This document shows positions 57,101 to 64,000 of a stretch of DNA of 64,000 nt, piece after piece. The notes under the pieces were generated by a model. That model did not search any database. It was not told the DNA's origin and worked only from the letters and a program-made list of their open reading frames with translations. Source of the DNA: Aquila chrysaetos chrysaetos (lineage: Eukaryota; Chordata; Aves; Accipitriformes; Accipitridae). A program made the position numbers and the translations under genes. The stretch spans positions 23,164,759 to 23,228,758 of the forward strand of contig NC_044012.1 of assembly GCF_900496995.4 (NCBI RefSeq), in the 5' to 3' direction. Positions within the stretch are counted from its first letter, which is position 1; each line of letters opens with the position of its first letter.

Positions 57101-60100
57101 GCAACCCCTCTGTCCCAGGGGAGATTCCTTCTTCTGGCAGGAATGGCCAGGTCCTGGCCCCAGCCCTTCGCTCAGGGGTGCAGGGAGCTCCCACCTGCTG
57201 CAGACCCAGCCCTTTGGCCCCATCCAAAAGCATGCATGGGTCAGCACAATCATTGCCCCTCCACATCCTCACTTCCCACTTCTCCATCCAACATGTTCAC
57301 ACATGAATGCTGCCAGTCTCAAAGAAAGGAGCTTACCAGAAGCAGCTCTGTTTGTTGCCTTCTCGGAAAGGCTTGCCTCTTCCCATTGCCTTAGGGCAGG
57401 AGAAGGCTGTGTGCCTTCCCACAGCGTCTACATTTGACGAGTTTGACATAAGCTTATCATTAAGCCGTGATGGTGGGTGAAGGAGAGATCCAGAAAACCT
57501 CTCTGCAGCAGTGCTGCTGGGGCTGACCCCCAATGGTGTCTCCATGAGAGCCAGTAGCACCTGTGGGCCAGCCCCAAAGGGCAAGAGGAGCTGCCCCATG
57601 CAGCGCTATGACCTGCTAGATGTGGCTGCACTGAGGCCATTGGCACCCCCTGGTCTGAGCCCAGTCCTCCTGTCCCACAAGCTTTCAAATCCCAGCCAGT
57701 CTCCTATAGAAATGGGACATCACAGCCCTGCAGACTGGAGCTATCACCCCGCTCATTCAAGCAGCTCTTTCTGCCAAGCCTTGGCCACGGGCACGTGCCG
57801 AGCTTCCTGCCGATGCCCAGGGATGCACACCAGCAGCAGCAGCAAACAGCCCCAGCAGCCCACAGGGCTTCCAACACCCAACAAGCCTTTACATGAACTA
57901 GCATAATAAACACACAGGGGCTGGGCAGGGAAACAAACCCAGACACATGTTTCTCTGCCCAGGCTCTTAACCCTTTTCAAGACTTGCTGGCTCAACTGTG
58001 AGACCAGGGAGTAACCAGACCCCTTCCCTCTCCCACCCCAGCTTTTCTGCACCCTGTGTTGTAAGAACAGGGTGTCTCCTCCTCCTCTGCTTTTGCCCAG
58101 AGCCTCCATGCTCCCACTAGGTTTCAGCTATAACCCCACTGGTGACCTGCTCCCTCATCAGCTTGATCCCAGGGAAATATGCTTTTGCCTTACCCAAACT
58201 TTCTTTCTGGGAGCATTATGCCTGTCCCACCACCCAATGGAAGAGCTCCTTGGGGTCCCAGTCAGCTGTGGTGGCTGTGGGGTGTGTTTTTAGGATCAAT
58301 GCTGCTGCCTCACCTCCTGACAGAGCAACAGGCTACAGATGCTGGCCATTAGCATTTCAGCGCTGGCTGGGGATAGTTAAAAAAGGGCTTGCTGGGGGTA
58401 AGGATAAGGGAGATTCTTGTCCTGGGCCATGATTCCTCGTATCAACCAGAGGAAGCAGCAGGGGAGAATTGAAGAAAGCAGGGATGAGGCATGTCTGGGA
58501 TTCAAAATGCTATTTGGGGAACAAATCCCCCCAGGACAGAGCCAATCTCAAACCAGGGCTTGTGATCGAAGGCAGTCCTGCTCACACCTGCGTGCCAAAA
58601 CAAAATGAACCATCTGCTGCAAGAGCTGACGTGCCTGTGCCTCTTCTCGCTGAGCCGGACTGGAGCCCAGAGACCTCCCCGCAGGCGTCCTCCACATCGA
58701 GCCCTGGCCCACAGCTCCAGAGAACCGCAGGTTTGCCTGCTCCAGGCCAGCAGGATGAAATTTGGGGAACAGCCCAACTGCAGGCAGCAAGATCCGCCCC
58801 CCAAGGAACCCCCAGAGCTGTGACAAAGGGGATGGGGGAGCACCGGCAAGTGCTAGAGCAAAGGCTCTCTCTGGGAGGGGTGCAGGGCAGTGGTGCAGCT
58901 GGCCCCTGCGAGCCTCCCAGCCACCACCGACAGGCATCCACCAAGAGGAAAGACACCCATCAGCAAAGGATGCACTGCTTCCCCTGGGCACTCGCTGGAT
59001 AGCTGATAAAGAAGAAACCCACCCAAAGTGCCCCCAGCTCCTGGCCTGCAGCTAGGGCCCCTCGCTGGCCCCGCCAGCCCGAAGGTGACAGGGGCCATGA
59101 GGAAGGGACATGTCCTTTCCTGCTCTTTGAAAGGGTCCCGCTCTCCCCAAGGAGCTCACACCACGCTCTGGCCCCGGGGAAGGCTCCTGTGGAGTTTCCT
59201 GAGCTGGAAGGGCCTCGGCCTCTTGCTGCAGCAGACAATGCCATCGTGCGGCAGTTATTACTTCCTCGGCTGAAGCATCCACACTAAGAATTACTGCTTC
59301 TGCCCTGGAGTTTACTACCAAACCCCTCTGTCCTGCTAAAATGTTTCCATGCCATGAGGAGATCCCCTAGCTGGGTGCTGGTAACTCAGAGCCGGTATGG
59401 GTGGACTGGGGCTCCCAGCCACTGCCCTGCCTGCAGGTCCTGGACACATCCAGAGCCTGGGCTTCTCCCACGGGGCAGGAGAGGGACTTCCCAGGAGAAG
59501 GCCAGCCCGTGGAGGTACCAGGCTCCTGTGGATCCCACGCCAGAGCTGGCCCCACACTTCAAGGGCCCACGTGGAGGAGATGATTTCAGCCCAGCTGTAT
59601 CATTTCCTGCTTGTTGAGTTGCTGCATGTGGACACAGATAGACATCTCTGCTCTGAGGCTGCTGGGACTTTCACCGCAGGACAATGGGCTGACTGAAAAG
59701 TTAAAAAAAATAACTTTCTCTGCTGGCTGTTTATGTCGCTCTGGATGTGGCTTTTTCCCTTTCTGCCCCCCCATTCACTTCTCCCTCATCTGGCTGCTCT
59801 CCCAGCTTGCTTTTGTAGTGACAGCTTATGCAAAGACGGCCAAGAACAACTCCTCTGAGCTGTACCCACAGGCTGGCAGGGTAGGAAGCTGCAGGCAGGC
59901 TCGGTACAGATCTTCCTCCAAATTGCCAGCTAAAGTCTTTCAAGGAAAAGCGGTTTCTGGGGAAGGGTTAAATCAAGCGCCTGAGGAGTGCATGCCCAGC
60001 GTCAGACCCTCTGGAGCTCAGCAGTGGCTGGGGGGGTTTCTCAGCTGAGGCAGCTCCAGGTGGGATGTGCAACCAAGACCACGTGCCACCTCCCATCCCC

Positions 60101-61023
60101 GCACGGTCTGGTCCCACGTGCCAGATGTCCTGGTACCTCCTTCAATCCCCTAGCAGTCCTCACTTCTCACCACATTTCATATAAAACCAATATTAAATAT
60201 ACTCCAGAGAAGCAGCAGGAGCTGCCAAGAGGTGCTGAGAGGATTTGTGTTTTTCTGTAGAGAAATCCAAGCGCCGACTTCTCTGCAACTGGCCCATGTA
60301 GTGAAAAGTCGTCATCCTCCATCACATCCTCAGAGTGACACCGTTGGCTATTTCTGCTCCCTTTTTTAATATATAAATAAGCAGGTGTACAATGTTGCGG
60401 TGTTTCCTCTCCTACTCCAGCTGCGGATGACGGCCCGGGGTGGAACGCTGACTCACACTTCCCACCATTGTGTGGCCGGGCCCTGGTCCTCCCCCCGGTT
60501 CCCCCCCAACCGGGTCTCCTGTCACCGGCCGGGGCTGCGGCCCTTTCCCCCATGCCGGCGGGACTTCCCCGGGGTATTTCTGTCAGGAGGAGGGGGAAGC
60601 CGTGGTGGCGTGGCAGGTGAGCTCGCTCTCCCAATTTAGCTGGCTGTGCCGCTTCCCTGGGCACGGCCATGGCGGTTTCTCTCCTGTGTGGGGAGCACGG
60701 GTTGTGAGACTTGACCAGGGCACTGACACCACGTTTATACCTTTGGGAAGCTTTTTGCCTGTGGAGAATTAGTCACGAACCCCCAAGGTACAGCCAACAT
60801 GAGGTACAAACACCTCTGAGTGCTGCACTGCAGCCTGCGTGCAGGAGGGCCGCCGGTCCCCCACCCCCGGCGGGAGGGAGGTACAGGCTCCGAGAACCGC
60901 CAAGAAGGAGCCGCGGGGGGGCCCAACCGGCGGTGCCCGACACTCGCCGCCCCCACCCGGGGACCCGCCACAGCGGCCGGCTGAGGGTCGTGTAGCGCGG
61001 GGCGGGCGATGTTGTACGGCGCT
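51101..61023. other. Intergenic region upstream of CX3CL1, no protein gene seen
   Basis: About 9.9 kb. Both strands were read for CC chemokine exons (ECC/DCC motif, C.DP..W motif) because CCL22 lies here in human; none was found. From about 60,420 the sequence becomes GC- and CpG-rich, leading into the tRNA genes. Confidence 0.5.
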
Positions 61024-61106
61024 GTCAGGATGGCCGAGCGGTCTAAGGCGCTGCGTTCAGGTCGCAGTCTCCCCTGGAGGCGTGGGTTCGAATCCCACTT
61101 CTGACA
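61024..61106 (+). tRNA. tRNA-Leu (anticodon CAG)
   Basis: This 83-base cloverleaf starts GTCAGGATGGCC, with acceptor arms GTCAGGA and TTCTGAC (one G-U pair) and discriminator A. The anticodon loop TTCAGGT gives CAG, reading CUG leucine codons. A long variable arm is present, as in all tRNA-Leu. The A box (TGGCCGAGCGG) and B box (GGTTCGAATCC) are intact. No intron; CCA is not encoded. Confidence 0.97.
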
Positions 61107-61117
61107 ACTCACCACCG

Positions 61118-61121
61118 TTTT
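61118..61121 (+). terminator. Pol III terminator TTTT of tRNA-Leu copy 1
   Basis: A four-T run lies 12 bases after the tRNA 3' end on the sense strand, the minimal RNA polymerase III stop. Confidence 0.7.
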
Positions 61122-61248
61122 GCAGTACGACTGAATTTTGCCGTGAATTAAAGTTAATTAGTTAATTGGTTTTAATTCTACTCTGGGTGGTTGTTTGTTT
61201 GATCAGCCCCCCGCCCCCTCCAAGCAAGAAGCGGTCGACGGGCGGCGC

Positions 61249-61252
61249 AAAA
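61249..61252 (-). terminator. Pol III terminator TTTT of tRNA-Leu copy 2
   Basis: AAAA on the plus strand is TTTT on the sense strand, six bases after the 3' end of the minus-strand tRNA. Confidence 0.7.
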
Positions 61253-61258
61253 GAGAGC

Positions 61259-61341
61259 TGTCAGAAGTGGGATTCGAACCCACGCCTCCAGGGGAGACTG
61301 CGACCTGAACGCAGCGCCTTAGACCGCTCGGCCATCCTGAC
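61259..61341 (-). tRNA. tRNA-Leu (anticodon CAG), second copy
   Basis: This is the exact reverse complement of 61024-61106, all 83 bases. It points towards the first copy, with 152 bases between the two 3' ends. Both have intact A and B boxes and their own T runs, so both look functional. Human 16q13 also carries a tRNA-Leu-CAG pair near PLLP, as far as remembered. Confidence 0.97.
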
Positions 61342-61474
61342 CCGCCACGGCAACCGCCCCCCGCTGCCGCCTTCCTCCAGCGCCCGGCCGGTGCCACCGC
61401 CGGGTCGTTTGCAATCGTCCTGGAGCGGTCACGGTGACCGGGGAGAGGTGCCCGAGGGAAAGCGGGTGTCACCC

Positions 61475-62165
61475 CCGACTTCCAAAGGGCAGCCGGGGAG
61501 CTACAGGCCGGTCAGCCTCACCCCCACCCCTGGGAAGGTGGTGGAACCCCCCCGGGGACCATCCCCAAGTAGGTGAAGGTCAGCAGGAGCAGGCAGCATG
61601 GCTTCTCCCGGCAGGGGAGACAAGCCGATGAAATTATGGGCCTGGCAGAGGAGGGGAGAACAGCAGATACTGTCTACTTGGACTTCTGTAGGGCCTTGGG
61701 CACCACCTCCTGTAAAATCCTTCTAGAGAAGCTGTTGGTGTCCAAGCATGAAGTCTACCTGGAGGCCGGTCACTAGTGGTGTACCCCAGGGGTCAATACT
61801 GGGTCCAGTCCTGTTGAACATCTTCATTAATGATCTGGATGATAGGACAGGGCGCAGCCACAGCAGGCCGACAGATAATACCAAAGCAGCAGGAGTGGCT
61901 GGTACACCAGAGGGTCGTGCTGCTTTCCAGAGGGACCTGGGCAGGCTGGAGAAATGGGCCAGCAGGAACCTCCTGAAGTTGAGGGTGGTGAAACACTGGC
62001 ACAGGCTGCCCAGAGACATGGAAGATGCCCCAGCCCTGGAAACATTCCAGGGCAGGTTGGACTGGGCTCTGAGCAACCTGATCAAGTTGAAGATGTCCCT
62101 GTGGCAGGGGGTTTGGACCAGGTGACCTTTAACGGGCCCTTCAAACCCAAACCATTCTATGATTC
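61475..62165 (+). mobile_element. CR1 LINE fragment, internally deleted
   Basis: Pieces of CR1 reverse transcriptase are visible: GSYRPVSLTPTPGKVVEP, ADTVYLDFCRAL, TSGVPQGSILGPVLLNIFIN, and FQRDLGRLEKWASRNLLKL. From there it jumps to the 3' end (VVKHWHRLPRDMEDAPALET), skipping several hundred bases of consensus. It ends with the CR1 tail CCATTCTATGATTCAACGA. It is a different subfamily from the copy at 430-2222. Confidence 0.9.
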
Positions 62166-62169
62166 AACG

Positions 62170-62335
62170 AGGAGACGTGCGAAGTCCTGTCCCTGCAGAG
62201 GAACAACCCCAGCCACTGAGACACGCTGGGGGCCACAAAAAGGCCCTGGGGTGCTGGTGGACACCAAGGTGACCGTGCGCTGCAAAGAAGACTCGGGGTG
62301 TCCTGGGCTGCCTTAGGCAGAGCATTGCAGGAGCG
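62170..62335 (+). mobile_element. Second CR1 fragment, the segment missing before
   Basis: This stretch reads as CR1 sequence from the region skipped in the copy just upstream. It includes AGGAACAACCCCAG, CCTGGGGTGCTGGTGGACAC and GCAGAGCATTGCAGGAG, matching CR1 around LGVLVDTKLT...LGCIRQSIAS. It is a degraded fragment, placed after the tail of the previous piece. Confidence 0.75.
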
Positions 62336-62339
62336 GGGC

Positions 62340-62830
62340 GGGGGGGTCCTGCCCCTGGAACGCCGGGTCCGCTGCCGGGCTCCCCAGTCCAAGGGAGACG
62401 GGACGTACTGGGCAGCGCGGCGCGGGGCGACGTGGAAGGGACCGCAGCGTCTCCCCGGGGAGGAGGGACTGGGCAGCTGGGGGGGCTCAGCCTGCCCCCC
62501 CCCCCAGCCCGGTGCGTGGGCATGGGGAGGACCCACCCGCCACGCCCGGGGGAGGCGGCGGGGCCGGCCCCGCGCTCCGCCCGGGGAAGGGCGGGAGGCG
62601 TCCCGGGGCCGGGGCCGTGGCCGGCGCCGGTGCCCGCGGCATGGCAGGGCTGTCCGGCGCCGCGCGGACCCGGAGCGGCTCCCCGGGCTCCTCCGCCGCC
62701 CTGCCCGCCCTGGACGGCGCCTTCCTCCGCTCGCCGCTCGGGGGGCTGATGGGGGCCCAGGCCGTGAGTACCGGGGAGGGGGCACCGGGGGGGGCTCGGC
62801 CGAGGGAGCAGCCGTCCGAGCGTATCACTC
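62340..62830 (+). promoter_or_regulatory. CpG-rich promoter region of the PLLP-like gene
   Basis: This is very GC-rich sequence with many CG pairs around the first coding exon, typical of a CpG-island promoter. No TATA box was recognised. Extent estimated by eye. Confidence 0.6.
62641..62763 (+). CDS. PLLP: First coding exon of plasmolipin (PLLP)-like gene
   Basis: An ATG at 62641 opens 41 codons ending at a GTGAGT donor (62764), phase 0. The peptide starts MAGLSGAARTRSGSPGSSAA and has FLRSPLGGLMGAQA at its end. It resembles the human PLLP N-terminus, which begins MAEFPSKVSTRTSSP and reads GFVRSRLGALMLLQL before the first membrane helix. PLLP is a four-helix MARVEL membrane protein of myelin and apical epithelial membranes (family knowledge). 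Position next to CX3CL1 and head-to-head with the chemokine block fits human 16q13. The later exons, with the membrane helices, lie outside the window, so the call rests on a short match plus synteny. An upstream in-frame start is not excluded. Confidence 0.7.
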
Positions 62831-64000
62831 ACCTCGAACGCTTTTCTTCATTGCCCTGGCTGGAAATAGGTTTCCCTTTGGCTGCCATCCCTTCCCCGTC
62901 CTCGCTCTCTAACCCTCATTCATCTCTAACCTTGGGATACTGCAGCCCCTCTCTCTCCTCCTTCGCTCTCCAAAGCCAGAGGAAAATTTGGCTGCTTCTC
63001 CCCGCGCCCTTTGCTGGTTGTAACTCAGCTCGACGCCTGGCAGGTCCGGGCACTGGCCAATCTGCGTGGGCAACCCCGAAGGGCAGGAGCCAGTGGGTCC
63101 CATCCTGGCACCCACAGCCCCTGGCAGGGGCCAGGAGGGCTATATGAAGCACACTGGCCCCAACCAAGGTGTGTTGGGGTTGGTCCTGGGGTGCCCGTAG
63201 GACTCTCATGTTCCCTGGGCGCTCCCAGCCCTCCAGGTTGTCCTCCTTGGCAGTCAGACTTTGACAGCCACTCACAGACAAGGCCAAGGGTCTTTGCATG
63301 GTCAAACCGAGCAGCAGCATCCCCTCACCATGGCTTCAGCATCAGAGGCAACCACAGAATAAACCCCCGCTGCTGCTCTCTCCTGGTACCTGGGACCTTG
63401 GGTGCAATGTGTGCACAGGCGTGGGCGTTCAGCTGCATATGGGGCCACGTGTGACCTGCCCCAGTGTTTGCCTACGGTGCTGCCCCGCTGCGGGGGGGAG
63501 CCTGTTTGCTTGTCCCCTCTCCCCGGGGCAGCATTGTGGGGGGCAGCAGCAGGACATAACCTGAGCTGCTGCTGTGAAACAGCTGGCATAGACCTGGCTC
63601 CCTGATCCAGATTTCAACCCTTGGGCATGGCTGAGCTGGTTGTGACATGGAAACAAGTGCTCAGGAAAGGGTCAGGGACAGATGCTGCCAGGGGGTGTCT
63701 TGCAGGAGCATCAGGAAAGAGAGATGGAACCAAGATCAGCAGAAGGGACCCTGTAACCCCGCACCTGGTCCCACCTCTCCAACCCATTGCTGGGGCCATC
63801 CCATTAAACACGCTGCTGTCCACCAAGACCCACCGCTCCCCAAAAACCTCTCTCCTAAGGGCTCCTACTTTTCTCTCCCCAGCAGCCAGAACAGGGCAGC
63901 TCACACATGCCACCTCCTGCTCCCGGAGCACACTGGGCTTTTTCCTATACATGTTTCTCCCCAGCGCATATTTTGCAATCACGAGTGTTAGAAATGGATG
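62764..64000 (+). other. Start of intron 1 of the PLLP-like gene
   Basis: Follows the GTGAGT donor to the end of the window. No second exon encoding the VLGLLVWAL-type membrane helix was found. Confidence 0.55.

Noticed and set aside
61203-61576. Open frames on both strands across the tRNA-Leu genes.
   Set aside because: They read through tRNA sequence; the tRNA call explains the region.
62141-62832. Long minus-strand frames opposite the PLLP-like promoter and exon 1.
   Set aside because: Pro/Arg/Gly/Ala-rich translations are expected from CpG-rich DNA, and there is no family resemblance.

Overview
The window is bird nuclear DNA. The evidence is CR1 retrotransposons ending in the bird-type ATTCTATGATTC tail, solo LTRs of a type common in birds, and compact spliced genes with vertebrate splice sites. 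The gene content matches the human 16q13 chemokine block (chicken chromosome 11 by recalled synteny). Proteins were identified by recalled family sequence, not by a database search.

Layout. (1) 1-18,000, + strand: the 3' half of RANBP10, eight coding exons from LisH to stop at 17,454. A CR1 copy split by a solo LTR sits in its first visible intron. (2) 18,000-27,400: no gene seen, one copy of an unnamed dispersed repeat. (3) 27,400-36,800, - strand: two paralogous three-exon CC chemokine genes of the CCL17/CCL22 kind. Between them lie an inverted repeat, a retroviral env fossil, a long solo LTR with a 45-50 bp tandem array, and GC-rich unassigned DNA. (4) 36,800-43,300: no gene seen. (5) 43,350-51,100, - strand: a complete CX3CL1 (fractalkine) gene with signal peptide, CX3C chemokine domain, mucin stalk, transmembrane helix and short tail (460 aa). 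(6) 51,100-62,600: no protein gene seen, but two identical tRNA-Leu(CAG) genes face each other tail to tail at 61,024-61,341, followed by broken CR1 pieces. (7) 62,340-64,000, + strand: a CpG-rich promoter and first coding exon of a gene best matched to plasmolipin (PLLP).

How it fits together. Human order is PLLP - CCL22 - CX3CL1 - CCL17 - CIAPIN1. Here, read right to left, it is PLLP - tRNA-Leu pair - CX3CL1 - CC chemokine B - CC chemokine A - RANBP10. No CC gene was found between PLLP and CX3CL1; both CC genes lie beyond CX3CL1, and RANBP10 occupies the CIAPIN1 position. The three chemokine genes share strand, exon number and intron phases (1, then 2), as expected of an ancient tandem family. 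The most interesting features are the two CC genes, whose promoter and intron 1 look better conserved than their receptor-binding exon 2, the shared TATA-like and kappaB-like elements in front of them, and the inverted-repeat structure between them.
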